A stretch of DNA of 64,000 bases from Mesorhizobium onobrychidis. GTDB taxonomy: Bacteria; Pseudomonadota; Alphaproteobacteria; Rhizobiales; Rhizobiaceae. The stretch is taken from positions 7,257,238-7,321,237 of the forward strand of contig NZ_CP062229.1 in assembly GCF_024707545.1 (NCBI RefSeq), given 5' to 3'. This document shows, piece after piece, positions 56,017 through 64,000 of this stretch. Both the position numbers and the translations under genes were made by a program. How positions within the stretch are numbered: position 1 is the stretch's first letter; each line of letters opens with the position of its first letter. The notes under the pieces are model-generated. The model made no database searches. It was not told where the DNA came from and was given only the letters and a program-made list of their open reading frames with translations.

Positions 56017-56060
56017 TTAATTTAATACTTACGATCGTGATTAATTTAAGGTTTACATAA
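56017..56060. promoter_or_regulatory. Cluster of CtrA-like sites upstream of cpaB
   Basis: TTAA-N7-TTTA at 56041-56055 and TTAA-N7-ATAA at 56046-56060 match seven of eight CtrA consensus bases; TTAA-N7-CTTA at 56017-56031 matches six. The region is strikingly AT-rich and repeats TTAATTTAA. It starts about 70 bases before the preferred cpaB ATG. Confidence 0.45.
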
Positions 56061-56084
56061 ATTTGAGGCATCGGTCCGCACCGC

Positions 56085-56105
56085 AAAAAAGGCGGCCAGG
56101 CCGCC
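56085..56105 (-). terminator. Intrinsic terminator after cpaA
   Basis: On the minus strand GGCGGC-CTG-GCCGCC is followed by TTTTTT, 64 bases past the cpaA stop. It isolates cpaA from the cpaB unit. Confidence 0.85.
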
Positions 56106-56168
56106 TGCTTCAACGCCAAATCGAAGAATGGAAGGCTGGTCTGACGAGGAAAGATTGGTGGCGGGAAT

Positions 56169-56687
56169 TTAAGCCGCCAGCCTTGCCAGCGCCCACGCCA
56201 TCAACGGCGAGTTCGGAAAGGTGAGCAGCCCGCCAATGCCAAGCGCGATGCCATAGGGAACGCCGGTCGTCTCGTCGGCGAAATGGCGTAGAAACGGATT
56301 GTGGCTTGTGACGGCCGCAAGCAGCGATTTCCGATAGACGAGGATGGCGAGCGTCAGCAGGCCACCGATGAATGTCGAGGTTACGAGATATTGGATGAGA
56401 TGGATGTTCAGTCCCATCCAGATGGCGGTGGCGGCCAGCAGCTTTGCGTCGCCGCCTCCCATGCCGCCGAGCGCGAACAGACCGAAGGTTACGGCGAGAA
56501 CCAGGCCACCGGCGGCAAAATGCCAGCCATAGGTTGCCAGATCCATGCCCGTCAGCGGTGCGACCAGGGCGAAGACGGCCACAAGCAGCACCGGCACGCG
56601 ATTGGCGATCGTCATCGACAGCATGTCGGAGATCGCGGCGAAAAGCATGCAGAACGGGAAGACGACGAAGATCAGGGCTTCAAGCAT
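56169..56687 (-). CDS. cpaA: Prepilin peptidase CpaA/TadV
   Basis: A 172-residue inner-membrane aspartic peptidase (A24) that cleaves Flp prepilin. It has about six helices, the first Asp in AAISDMLSMTIANRVP and the second in GGMGGGDAKLLAA (GXGD). The short form lacks the methylase domain, as in other Tad systems. Confidence 0.94.
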   Translation of the reverse strand: MLEALIFVVFPFCMLFAAISDMLSMTIANRVPVLLVAVFALVAPLTGMDLATYGWHFAAGGLVLAVTFGLFALGGMGGGDAKLLAATAIWMGLNIHLIQYLVTSTFIGGLLTLAILVYRKSLLAAVTSHNPFLRHFADETTGVPYGIALGIGGLLTFPNSPLMAWALARLAA

Positions 56688-56783
56688 CGGCGCGGGCCTA
56701 TGGTCAACTATGCCTAGCCCAGCTTAGACATATTCGATTAACGATTGATGAGGTTGCGAGCTGAAAATCTACCGGTACGACGA

Positions 56784-56812
56784 AACAGGGCCGCCAGTGA
56801 GGCGGCCCTGTT
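56784..56812 (-). terminator. Strong hairpin between the pilin gene and cpaA
   Basis: AACAGGGCCGCC (56784-56795) and GGCGGCCCTGTT (56801-56812) form a perfect 12-base stem with a five-base loop, 28 bases past the pilin stop. T-rich bases are few. It probably ends or stabilises the abundant pilin mRNA so that pilin exceeds peptidase. Confidence 0.7.
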
Positions 56813-56839
56813 CTGGAAAACACCGGACTTCGTGATCTG

Positions 56840-57010
56840 TTACGAATTGTTGATCGAAGTGGCGATCCCGTTGAACTTCGCGTTCAGCGCGTTGCCCAGC
56901 GAGCCGGCGCCGACCATGATGGCGAGCGCGATGAGAGCGGCGATCAGACCGTATTCGATAGCGGTCGCGCCGGATTCGTCCTTCACAAAACGTGCAATGA
57001 GATTAGACAT
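56840..57010 (-). CDS. pilA: Flp/Tad major pilin
   Basis: A 56-residue prepilin too short for usual ORF limits. It reads MSNLIARFVKDESG then ATAIEYGLIAALIALAIMVG; CpaA would cleave after the Gly in ESG, leaving the mature N-terminus ATAIEYGLIA with the Glu5-Tyr6 pair of Flp pilins. Hydrophobic assembly helix, then a short tail ending SINNS. GAG lies close upstream of the ATG. Confidence 0.95.
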   Translation of the reverse strand: MSNLIARFVKDESGATAIEYGLIAALIALAIMVGAGSLGNALNAKFNGIATSINNS

Positions 57011-57365
57011 TCGAGAGCTCCTACTCCAGGTGTTACAGCAATTCCGTCAACTTCTCTTGGCGGCTGATCGGATGCTGCCAATCTATGGAGAAGCTCTTTC
57101 GATCGGCTTAATAAACAGCCTTACCGATTCCTTTCCGGCTTCGATGACATGGCGTGGTTAACCGTAAACTAAGTCACGCCTAATGGACCCGACCGGCACG
57201 TCAAAGGGCGCGAAAGCCGCAATTCAGCGATTGGGAAAGGGGCAACCCGCTTCAGGCGATCACGATGCCGATCCCTACATCATCACGCCTCCCCATCCGC
57301 TTAACCGTTGGTTCACCAATCTCGTTCATGTTCCGTTGAGCAGTTTGCCGCCGTGGAGCGCTTCA
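57011..57365. other. Divergent promoter region between the pilin and pilus N-domain genes
   Basis: 355 bases holding the pilin promoter, a CtrA-like site (57158-57172) and leader sequence of the gene at 57366. The plus-strand frame is open from 57183 but has no ribosome site there. No other gene seen. Confidence 0.5.
57158..57172. promoter_or_regulatory. CtrA-like site upstream of the pilin gene
   Basis: TTAA-CCGTAAA-CTAA, seven of eight consensus bases, 148 bases before the pilin ATG and 194 before the divergent gene. In Caulobacter pilA is a direct CtrA target. Confidence 0.45.
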
Positions 57366-57788
57366 ATGACCGGGCCGAGATCGTCCTTTCCGATTGCAGC
57401 ACTTCTTGCCGCCACGGCCTTTGTCGTGCCGGCCAAGGCTGGTGCCGGCATCGAGGTCACGATGAACCAGGCGAAGATCGTCAAACTGTCGCGCGCCGCC
57501 GATACGATCGTCGTCGGCAACCCGGCGATCGCCGACGCCTCCGTGCAGGATGCTTCGACGATCGTGCTGACGGGCAAAGGCTTCGGCGTCACCAACCTCG
57601 TTGTCCTAGATCAAGAGGGCCGTCCGATCGTCGACGAGCAGATCACCGTGGTGCGACAGGACGCGTCGTCGGTGCGCATCTATCGGCGTGCCGAAATACA
57701 GACCATGTCGTGCACGCCGTATTGCGAGAGCTCGTATAAAAGCGATGCGGAGAAGGCCTCGGAAGCCGAGATGAGCGCCGGCCGGTAG
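57366..57788 (+). CDS. Pilus assembly N-terminal domain protein (CpaC N-domain-like)
   Basis: A 140-residue exported protein: signal peptide (FPIAALLAATAFVVPAKAGA), then the same domain as the CpaC N-terminus (IEVTMNQAKIVKLSRAADTIVVGNPAIADASV, KGFGVTNLVVLD). A Cys-rich end (MSCTPYCESSY) follows. I chose the ATG at 57366 (GGAG 12 bases upstream) because it precedes the signal peptide. It may cap or line the secretin. Confidence 0.82.
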   Translation: MTGPRSSFPIAALLAATAFVVPAKAGAGIEVTMNQAKIVKLSRAADTIVVGNPAIADASVQDASTIVLTGKGFGVTNLVVLDQEGRPIVDEQITVVRQDASSVRIYRRAEIQTMSCTPYCESSYKSDAEKASEAEMSAGR

Positions 57789-57897
57789 CGACCTGACCGT
57801 CTCGTCTCGCTGAAATGCCGCTTCGGTTATCGGCCCGTTAAAACCTTTCCCTCGAATTTAACGATCATCCAAACCGCACCTCAATGGGTTTGCGCTA

Positions 57898-58500
57898 ATG
57901 CTCCCTCCGACACCCCTTCAGGATCGGCATGCCCGGGACATGAGCAAAGCAGGACCAGCAGGCTTTTCAGCGCGCTTCCTTGGTGACCGGCGCGGCAGCA
58001 CGGCTTTGGAATTCGCGATGCTTGCGGTGCCATTTGCGCTCCTCGTCTTTGCGATACTGGAGAGCTGCATTTCATTTGCCGGGCAAGAGGTGATGGCCAA
58101 CATAACCGACGATGTCGCGCGCCAGCTACGAACGGGGCAGATAAGGCAGGCCAACGTGACCGAGGCCACGCTGAAGACCATGATCTGCAGCCGGCTGGAG
58201 ATCATGGTCGCCAAGGACTGCCCCGGATTGTTGGTGGATCTGCGCGCGTATCCGAGCTTCGCCGATGCGGCCCAGGCGGGCTTCAAGATAAATCAGGACC
58301 GCGAAATCGAGCTGACCGGCACCGACCCCGTGGCTCTTACGGTGTCCCCGGGCCTCGCTGAATCAATAAACATGCTGCGGGTTTTTTACAAATGGCCCGT
58401 CATGACCGATTTCATGGCCAAGTCGATGGCCAATCTGAAAGACGGCAACACGCTGCATTTCGCATCGGTGACCTGGCAGAACGAGCCGTTCGACAACTGA
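57898..58500 (+). CDS. TadE-like pseudopilin
   Basis: A 200-residue (or 186 from the ATG at 57940) TadE-family protein. The processing region DRRGSTALEFAMLAVPFALLVFAILE has the conserved Gly before the cleavage point and Glu at position 5, then an extracellular domain with two Cys. Minor pseudopilin of the Tad system, processed by CpaA. Confidence 0.87.
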   Translation: MLPPTPLQDRHARDMSKAGPAGFSARFLGDRRGSTALEFAMLAVPFALLVFAILESCISFAGQEVMANITDDVARQLRTGQIRQANVTEATLKTMICSRLEIMVAKDCPGLLVDLRAYPSFADAAQAGFKINQDREIELTGTDPVALTVSPGLAESINMLRVFYKWPVMTDFMAKSMANLKDGNTLHFASVTWQNEPFDN

Positions 58501-58536
58501 AAACGCGCCGTCGCGTAGGCGGAAAAGGACAAAGGC

Positions 58537-59157
58537 ATGGCGCGTGCGGGGGCACATATGAGGATCGCTGGGATCTGCACGAAAGCCATCCGGTTCTGCT
58601 GCGATCGCCGCGGTGTCGCGGCGGTTGAGTTTGCCTTCATCGTGCCCGTCCTGCTGATCATGTACTTCATGACCATGGAAGCCTCGCAAGCCATCGAAAC
58701 CAGCAAGAAGGTCAGTCGCATCGGCAGCATGGTGGCGGATCTCGTCACCCAGCAGCAGACCATCACGGCAGCCGATCTCGATGCGATCATGCAGATCGGC
58801 AACTCCACCCTTCAGCCGTACAACCGATCGACCCCGGAAATCATCATCACCGCAATCCAGGTCACGGACGAAGCGACGCCGAAGGTGGTGGTCGTTTGGT
58901 CACGCAAGACGGTTGCCGGTGCCTTCAGCGCCGGCGCCGCCAAGAACTCCATCACCACGGTTGCACCGGCGCTCGAGATCAAGGGCACATTTCTCATTCG
59001 CGTCGAAAGCAATCTCGCATACCAGCCGATCATCACCTGGTCGGCGGACAGTGAGAAGCGGCTTGGATTGAGTTCGGCTTTCGACTCAATGTCGATGGGC
59101 GAAACCTATTATCTCAGGCCCCGCAGGAGCCCGACGATTCCCTGCAGCACCTGCTGA
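58537..59157 (+). CDS. Second TadE/TadG-like pseudopilin
   Basis: A 206-residue protein with the TadE processing region CDRRGVAAVEFAFIVPVLLIMYFMTME near residue 25 and a periplasmic or extracellular beta-rich part (IIITAIQVTDEATPKVVVVW). It starts 36 bases after the first tadE-like gene. With its partner it would make the two minor subunits of the pilus. Confidence 0.87.
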   Translation: MARAGAHMRIAGICTKAIRFCCDRRGVAAVEFAFIVPVLLIMYFMTMEASQAIETSKKVSRIGSMVADLVTQQQTITAADLDAIMQIGNSTLQPYNRSTPEIIITAIQVTDEATPKVVVVWSRKTVAGAFSAGAAKNSITTVAPALEIKGTFLIRVESNLAYQPIITWSADSEKRLGLSSAFDSMSMGETYYLRPRRSPTIPCSTC

Positions 59158-59187
59158 AACGACCGCACCAGAGCCCGGCCGCCATTG

Positions 59188-59424
59188 CTATCGGCCGTTA
59201 CCTGACGCCAGGCGCACGATGGCTGCGGCCATCGCGTAATCCTTCGGGCCGGAGACGACGAAGCCGCCGGAATGTTCCGATTCCAGAAGATCGTAGAAAT
59301 CCGGCGACATCGATCTGAGATTGATGAGAAACACGATGAGCCGCCGTTTGGCTTCGGGGTCGAGATCACTGCTGACGGCATGCGGACCATACCGCGGCGC
59401 GCACCGGGTTTGACCAGGCCGCAC
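59188..59424 (-). CDS. Hypothetical small protein, possibly a remnant
   Basis: A 78-codon frame (GTG start) whose second half looks coding: DPEAKRRLIVFLINLRSMSP, then DFYDLLESEHSGGFVVSG. The first 17 residues are poor. Just upstream another frame reads MGHVLKASAAILRLLGAAWS before a stop, so this could be a frameshifted gene. I do not recognise it. Confidence 0.35.
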   Translation of the reverse strand: MRPGQTRCAPRYGPHAVSSDLDPEAKRRLIVFLINLRSMSPDFYDLLESEHSGGFVVSGPKDYAMAAAIVRLASGNGR

Positions 59425-59625
59425 CCAGCAGCCTCAAGATGGCTGCGGAGGCCTTCAAGACATGCCCCATGTGAGTTCCGCGCTGGTTTTTAGCCGATCC
59501 ACGCCGATGCCGGCATTTCGCCACATCTCAACTATCGCGCCAAGCCGTCTGCTTCCGAATTGCCAATGGCGGCGCGGCCCCCTATGTCTGGGCGGACAGA
59601 CAAACGATAATAATGAACCGCTGCA

Positions 59626-60864
59626 ATGGCGCGCGCCTTTCTTTTTGTTCTCGATTCCTTCGGCATCGGCGGCGCGGCTGACGCCGAGCGCTATGGCGAC
59701 ACCGGTTCCAACACGTTTGGACACATCGCCAGAGCCTGCGCGGAGGGCCGGGCGGATCGCGAGGGGCTGCGCAAAGGCCCGCTTTTCGTACCCAACATGC
59801 TCTCGCTCGGCCTGGGTCACGCGGCGAAAACCGCGACGGGATTCAGCATCGACATCGGCAGCAAGGTCCAGCTCGCCTCCGCCTTCCATGGCGCGGCGCA
59901 GGAGATTTCGAGCGGCAAGGACACGCCATCGGGCCATTGGGAAATCGCCGCCTTGCCGGTCCGCTTCGACTGGGGCTATTTCCCGGACACGGTTCCCGCC
60001 TTTCCAGCCGACCTGACCGAAGCGATCATCCGCGAAGGAGAGGTGCCGGGCATTCTCGGCAATTGCCATGCCCCGGGCACCGAGATCATCGAGCGTTTCG
60101 GCGAGGAGCATATCCGCACCGGCAAGCCGATCTGCTACACTTCTGTCGACTCCGTCCTGCAGATCGCCGCGCATGAAGTTCACTTCGGGCTGGAACGGCT
60201 CTACGAATTCTGCAAGGTGGTGCGCAGGCTGGTCGATCCGCTGAACATCGGACGGGTGATCGCGCGGCCTTTCATTGGGGAAACCGCCGCCAGCTTTGAA
60301 CGGACGCACAACCGCCGGGATTATTCGGTGCCGCCGCCCGAACCGACCCTGCTCGACCGGCTGACGGCGCGCGGCAGCCGGGTCATCGCGGTCGGCAAGA
60401 TCGGCGACATCTTCGCCCATCGCGGCATATCGGAAGTGCGCAAGGCCGCCGGCAACATGGCGATGTTCGACAAGGCGCTCGGCGCGATGGATGACGCGGG
60501 CGACGGCGATCTCGTCTTCGCCAATTTCGTCGATTTCGACACCGAGTTCGGCCATCGGCGCGACGTTGCCGGCTATGCCGCCGCGCTCGAGGCCTTCGAC
60601 CGGCGGCTGCCGGAGGCGCTTGCACGGCTGAGGCATGGCGACCTTCTCATCCTCACGGCCGACCATGGCAACGATCCGACCTGGCACGGCACCGATCATA
60701 CACGCGAACGCATTCCGGTGATCGGCACGGGACCAGGTTTTGGCGGCGACATTGGGCTCAGAACGACCTTCGCCGACATCGGTGAAACCGTCGCCGAGCA
60801 TCTTGGGCTGGCATCCGGCCGTCACGGCACCTCCTTCTATGCAACGATAGGCGGCCATGCCTGA
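59626..60864 (+). CDS. deoB: Phosphopentomutase
   Basis: Interconverts ribose (or deoxyribose) 1- and 5-phosphate in nucleoside salvage. The 412-residue protein has metal sites in [17 protein letters not shown] (N-terminal Asp), GKIGDIF, and [19 protein letters not shown] (Asp, His, His), all typical. Usual length is about 405. The 3' end overlaps mutM by eight bases. 59425-59625 upstream shows nothing else. Confidence 0.95.
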   Translation: MARAFLFVLDSFGIGGAADAERYGDTGSNTFGHIARACAEGRADREGLRKGPLFVPNMLSLGLGHAAKTATGFSIDIGSKVQLASAFHGAAQEISSGKDTPSGHWEIAALPVRFDWGYFPDTVPAFPADLTEAIIREGEVPGILGNCHAPGTEIIERFGEEHIRTGKPICYTSVDSVLQIAAHEVHFGLERLYEFCKVVRRLVDPLNIGRVIARPFIGETAASFERTHNRRDYSVPPPEPTLLDRLTARGSRVIAVGKIGDIFAHRGISEVRKAAGNMAMFDKALGAMDDAGDGDLVFANFVDFDTEFGHRRDVAGYAAALEAFDRRLPEALARLRHGDLLILTADHGNDPTWHGTDHTRERIPVIGTGPGFGGDIGLRTTFADIGETVAEHLGLASGRHGTSFYATIGGHA

Positions 60865-61765
60865 GTTGCCTGAGGTCGAAACGGTGCGGCGGGGCCTGCA
60901 GCCGGTTCTGGAAGGCGCCCGCATCGCCCGCGTCGAGGCACGCCGGCCCGACCTGCGCTTTCCGTTTCCCGAAAAATTCTTGGAGAGGCTGACCGGCAAG
61001 ACGATTACCGCGCTTGGCCGCCGGGCCAAGTACCTGACGATGCATCTGGAAGGCGGTCCGGTGCTGATCTGCCATCTCGGCATGTCAGGTTCGTTCCGCA
61101 TCGAAACGTCCGATGACGGCGAAATGCCCGATAGCAGCGAAATGTTGGGCGCGTTTTATCTCGAGCGCTCGAAAAGCGCGGCGCACGACCATGTCGTCTT
61201 CCATATCGTCTCTCCCGAAGGCGCCCGGTCCCGCGTGACCTTCAACGATCCGCGCCGTTTCGGCTTCATGCTGTTTTCCGAAGGGGCGCCCGACACGCAT
61301 CCGATGCTGGCGGGGCTGGGCGTCGAGCCGACAGGCAATGCGTTGGACGGCGAGCTGCTCACCTCGCTGCTGAAAGGCCGGAAGTCGCCGCTGAAGGCAG
61401 CACTCCTCGATCAGCGGCTGATCGCCGGGCTCGGCAATATCTATGTGTCGGAGGCCCTGTGGCGCGCCGGTCTGTCGCCGTTGCGCGAGGCGGGCACCAT
61501 CGCAAAGCCTGGAAAGAAGGCCAAACAGCGGCGCGACGCCCTTGCCGAAGCAATCCGCGCGGTGATTGCCGATGCGATCGCCGCCGGCGGATCGTCGCTG
61601 CGCGACTATGTGCAGACCGACGGGTCTCTGGGCTATTTCCAGCATTCGTTCGCGGTCTATGATCGCGAAGGCGAACCCTGCTCCAAGCACGGCTGCGGCG
61701 GCCACATAGAGCGCATCGTGCAAAGCGGGCGTTCCACCTTCTATTGCCGGACTTGTCAGTTGTGA
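60857..61765 (+). CDS. mutM: Formamidopyrimidine-DNA glycosylase
   Basis: Base-excision repair enzyme for 8-oxoguanine. [13 protein letters not shown] gives the catalytic Pro1-Glu2; the H2TH region and zinc finger [26 protein letters not shown] follow (four Cys). At 302 residues it is about 30 longer than E. coli Fpg because of an insertion near residue 90 ([16 protein letters not shown]), as in other rhizobia. Confidence 0.97.
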   Translation: MPELPEVETVRRGLQPVLEGARIARVEARRPDLRFPFPEKFLERLTGKTITALGRRAKYLTMHLEGGPVLICHLGMSGSFRIETSDDGEMPDSSEMLGAFYLERSKSAAHDHVVFHIVSPEGARSRVTFNDPRRFGFMLFSEGAPDTHPMLAGLGVEPTGNALDGELLTSLLKGRKSPLKAALLDQRLIAGLGNIYVSEALWRAGLSPLREAGTIAKPGKKAKQRRDALAEAIRAVIADAIAAGGSSLRDYVQTDGSLGYFQHSFAVYDREGEPCSKHGCGGHIERIVQSGRSTFYCRTCQL

Positions 61766-61816
61766 GCTAGGTGCCGGGTGCGAGCTAGGTGCCGGGTGTG
61801 ACCTAGATGCCGAGCT
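61763..61816 (+). repeat. 18-base tandem repeat after mutM
   Basis: Three units: TGAGCTAGGTGCCGGGTG, then one with a single change, then a more diverged copy. The array starts on the mutM stop codon. A fourth unit is only suggested. Confidence 0.75.
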
Positions 61817-61860
61817 GGACACCAGATGTAAGCCAGATGACCGAGTGAGGAGATACAGTC

Positions 61861-62634
61861 ATGGCCTATGAAACGATTATCGTCGAAATCCGCGGCAAGG
61901 TCGGGCTGATCACGCTGAACCGGCCGAAGGCGCTCAATGCGCTGAACTCCCAGGTCCTGACGGAAGTGGTCGCGGCCGTGAACGGCTTCTGCGCGAATGC
62001 CGACATCGGCGCGATGGTCATCACCGGCTCCGAAAAAGCCTTCGCGGCAGGTGCGGACATCAAGGAAATGCAGGCGATCTCCTTTGTCGACGCCTATGTG
62101 CAGGATTTCTTTGTCGGCTGGGAAGAGTTCACCCGGGCGCGCAAGCCTGTTATCGCGGCGGTGGCCGGCTATGCGCTCGGCGGCGGCTGCGAACTGGCGA
62201 TGATGTGCGATTTCATTATCGCCGCCGACAACGCCAAATTCGGCCAACCCGAGATCACGCTCGGCGTCATGCCGGGCATGGGCGGATCACAGCGCCTCAC
62301 CCGCTTCGTCGGCAAAGCGAAGGCGATGGACATGTGCCTGACCGGACGGATGATGGATGCGGCGGAAGCCGAGCGTTGCGGCCTGGTGTCACGTGTCGTG
62401 CCCGCCGGCGAGCTGCTCGATGAGGCGTTGAAGGCGGCAGCCAAGATAGCCGATTTTTCGCTGCCGTCGGTGATGATGGCGAAAGAGGCCGTCAACCGCG
62501 CCTATGAAACGACATTGGCCGAAGGGCTGCGGTTCGAGCGCCGGCTGTTTCACTCGCTGTTTGCGCTCGATGACCAGAAGGAAGGCATGGCGGCCTTTGC
62601 CGAGAAGCGGAAGCCAAATTTCACGAACCGGTAG
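61861..62634 (+). CDS. Enoyl-CoA hydratase
   Basis: A 257-residue crotonase with both hydratase glutamates: [11 protein letters not shown] and [18 protein letters not shown]. Family start [22 protein letters not shown] with GAGGAG upstream of the ATG. The place between mutM and rpsT-dnaA is conserved in rhizobia. Contrast the crotonase at 12.6 kb, which lacks both glutamates. Confidence 0.94.
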   Translation: MAYETIIVEIRGKVGLITLNRPKALNALNSQVLTEVVAAVNGFCANADIGAMVITGSEKAFAAGADIKEMQAISFVDAYVQDFFVGWEEFTRARKPVIAAVAGYALGGGCELAMMCDFIIAADNAKFGQPEITLGVMPGMGGSQRLTRFVGKAKAMDMCLTGRMMDAAEAERCGLVSRVVPAGELLDEALKAAAKIADFSLPSVMMAKEAVNRAYETTLAEGLRFERRLFHSLFALDDQKEGMAAFAEKRKPNFTNR

Positions 62635-62815
62635 ATCGTGACGACAGCGGCCAGAAGCCAGCGACAGCAGCGGCCAAAAAGAAGGCGAAGCAGCGTTGAC
62701 GCGCCGGAAAAGCTGAACTATAAGCCGCACCAACCGAGGCGGCCCTGTGGCTGCCCGTTTGTTTTTGCGCCCTGCGACATCCCGCATGCGCCCACCAGAT
62801 CAGAAGAGAGGCATC

Positions 62816-63082
62816 ATGGCCAATACCTCCTCGGCCAAAAAGGCAACGCGCAAGATCGCCCGTCGCACGGCGATCAACAAGAACCGCCGCTCGCGCGTGC
62901 GGACCTACATCCGCCAGGTCGAAGAGGCGCTCGCCTCGGGCGACAAGGCCGCCGCGCAGGCTGCTTTCAAGGTGGCGGAACCGGAATTGATGCGCGCCGC
63001 GACCAAGGGCGTGGTGCACAAGAATACGGCATCGCGCAAGGTGTCGCGCCTGGCCCAGCGACTCAAGGTGCTGTCGGCCTAA
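62816..63082 (+). CDS. rpsT: 30S ribosomal protein S20
   Basis: An 88-residue basic protein, [19 protein letters not shown] onward, with [14 protein letters not shown] and a C-terminal LAQRLKVL; standard S20. GAGAGG precedes the ATG. A terminator follows at 63113. Confidence 0.97.
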   Translation: MANTSSAKKATRKIARRTAINKNRRSRVRTYIRQVEEALASGDKAAAQAAFKVAEPELMRAATKGVVHKNTASRKVSRLAQRLKVLSA

Positions 63083-63112
63083 TATACCTTTACTGATCAT
63101 GTCCTCTTCAAG

Positions 63113-63139
63113 CCCGGCCGCTCGTGCCGGGTTTTTCGT
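63113..63139 (+). terminator. Intrinsic terminator after rpsT
   Basis: CCCGGC (63113-63118) and GCCGGG (63126-63131) with a seven-base loop, followed by TTTTT and CGTT. Confidence 0.88.
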
Positions 63140-63928
63140 TTGCCGGCAAGTACTTAAAAAGAAATCTCCCAAACGGACACTCCGCACGATTTCAATGTTC
63201 GAAATGCTTTGCCGGCATATACATGCCTGCTGATAGGCTCAGCCGCTGAAAGCGTTCACGGCAAAAATATCAGCTGTCAAAAATCAGCTTTATTTTTCAA
63301 TAAGTTATTGACAGTCATCCACAGCTTGTTCACATCTGGCGCGAGGGACGGGGAACATTTGCCTGTCAAGAAAATTATTTCAGAAAATTTCGCGCGATGC
63401 GGCCTTTTTCATATTCGCCGGAAAAGGGTTTGAATCACAATGGCTTTGTCAAAACATGCCAGTGCAACGCAAGCTCCGAACCCGTCTGCGCTAACCACAT
63501 TCCTTAAAAATCCGTTAGTCGTGGCCTTGCCCTATCCACAGCGAGTTCGTTAATGTCGGTCTATCGAGAGGGACGGGCCGTTGGCCCTTAACCCAGCCTG
63601 AATCGGCCAGCAAAAAATGGCAGAATTCGTGACGTGGATCATTTCCGCGTACGGGCTTGGTTTGTCTTTTCGATACGGTAGGGGACTGGCGTAATTGTAC
63701 ATGGCAGATCAATGACGCGCCGGCGTTTTCGCCGGACAGAATTGTATTGCCCTGACATGACCAAAGCGGGCTGGCTCTGATGAGGCGGCGCCGGTTCCCT
63801 GACAATGAGGCGACATCATCTGCCGGCGGCGGCGATGGTGTCGCAGCGAGGACACGGTCGCCGGAAACATGGATGCAGGAGGCGCATTCCCGGCGGAAAA
63901 AAGGTACAAAAGGACAAGGAACTCGATC
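63140..63928 (+). promoter_or_regulatory. Long AT-rich leader/promoter region of probable dnaA
   Basis: 789 bases with no convincing gene. DnaA-box-like sites: TCATCCACA 63315-63323, TTGTTCACA 63326-63334, CTATCCACA 63532-63540 (the first and third differ from TTATCCACA at one base). A CtrA-like site TTAA-AAATCCG-TTAG is at 63504-63518; GANTC sites are at 63432-63436 and 63600-63604. CTGTCAA/TTGACAG arms flank the AT-rich stretch near 63275-63314. Such signals suggest cell-cycle and DnaA feedback control. Confidence 0.6.
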
Positions 63929-64000
63929 ATGCAAAGCGGCATCGAAAGGGAGCTTACGGGCGACCTCCCATTCCCTGGAACCTTAACCGGAGGGGACGCT
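63929..64000 (+). CDS. dnaA: Probable start of the chromosomal replication initiator DnaA (partial)
   Basis: An ATG with AAGGA 8-12 bases upstream opens a frame that runs off the window: MQSGIERELTGDLPFPGT and six more codons. The order rpsT then dnaA is that of rhizobia, and the DnaA-box-like sites upstream fit. The 24 visible residues would be an N-terminal extension before DnaA domain I, so the call rests on context. Confidence 0.65.
   Translation, partial: MQSGIERELTGDLPFPGTLTGGDA

Noticed and set aside
59455..61101. 548-codon minus-strand ORF
   Set aside because: Opposite deoB and the start of mutM, both with full catalytic motifs.
63780..63986. 68-codon plus-strand ORF in the dnaA leader
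   Set aside because: Overlaps the better-supported frame at 63929, has no ribosome site and an Arg/Ser-rich shadow composition.
1..64000. tRNA, rRNA, CRISPR arrays, insertion sequences or prophage
   Set aside because: I found no tRNA T-loop with a matching fold, no regularly spaced repeats, and no transposase or integrase motif. The S24 repressor has no phage neighbours.

Overview
The window looks like chromosomal DNA of a high-GC alphaproteobacterium of the order Hyphomicrobiales, most like Mesorhizobium. The evidence is a SAM-II riboswitch in front of metZ, a GcrA cell-cycle regulator, a class I lysyl-tRNA synthetase, a PodJ-like polarity protein, two-palindrome (RIME-like) rhizobial repeats, and the order mutM - enoyl-CoA hydratase - rpsT - dnaA at the right end. 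I found no transposase, integrase, tRNA, rRNA or CRISPR array. This is core chromosome with dense coding, and most of the novelty lies in regulatory DNA and in small or overlapping reading frames.

Layout. 1-3.8 kb: dcd (cut by the window edge), SAM-II/metZ, a ceramide glucosyltransferase-like enzyme and apaG. 3.9-9.2 kb: argD-argF-hslO on the minus strand, divergent from gcrA, then corA. 9.2-12.6 kb: a phosphate group (phoU, phoR, ppk2) with two copies of one palindromic repeat on either side of phoR. 12.6-16.0 kb: a quorum-sensing cassette (luxR, luxI, crotonase) with a strong lux/tra-type box, and a divergent solute-binding protein. 16.0-19.8 kb: TerB-like protein, lysK, a degenerate thermonuclease-like protein and an S24 repressor with dyads at its start. 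19.8-27.3 kb: a fatty-acid oxidation run (MerR regulator, two acyl-CoA dehydrogenases, thiolase, FadJ-like protein) with two matching palindromic operators. 27.7-31.7 kb: the PodJ-like protein. 31.9-40.7 kb: TauE/SafE permease, TIGR02186-like protein, YegD-like Hsp70, LysR, an unannotated small ORF and SoeABC-like molybdenum oxidoreductase, which suggests sulfite handling. 40.7-47 kb: pdeM and its partner helicase, NlpC/P60 peptidase, MarR regulator, leucyl aminopeptidase-like protein. 47-59.2 kb: a nearly complete Tad/Cpa (Flp) pilus locus. 59.2-64 kb: a doubtful small gene, deoB, mutM, enoyl-CoA hydratase, rpsT and the first codons of a probable dnaA.

Common threads. Cell-cycle and polarity genes (gcrA, podJ-like, the Tad pilus, probable dnaA) carry near-consensus CtrA-type sites (TTAA-N7-TTAA with one mismatch) or CcrM GANTC sites in their promoters. 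The clearest new candidates are an arginine-rich leader ORF plus intrinsic terminator in front of argD, a 49-codon ORF whose stop overlaps the soeA start, the paired operators of the fatty-acid MerR regulator, and the lux box shared between luxR and the solute-binding protein gene.
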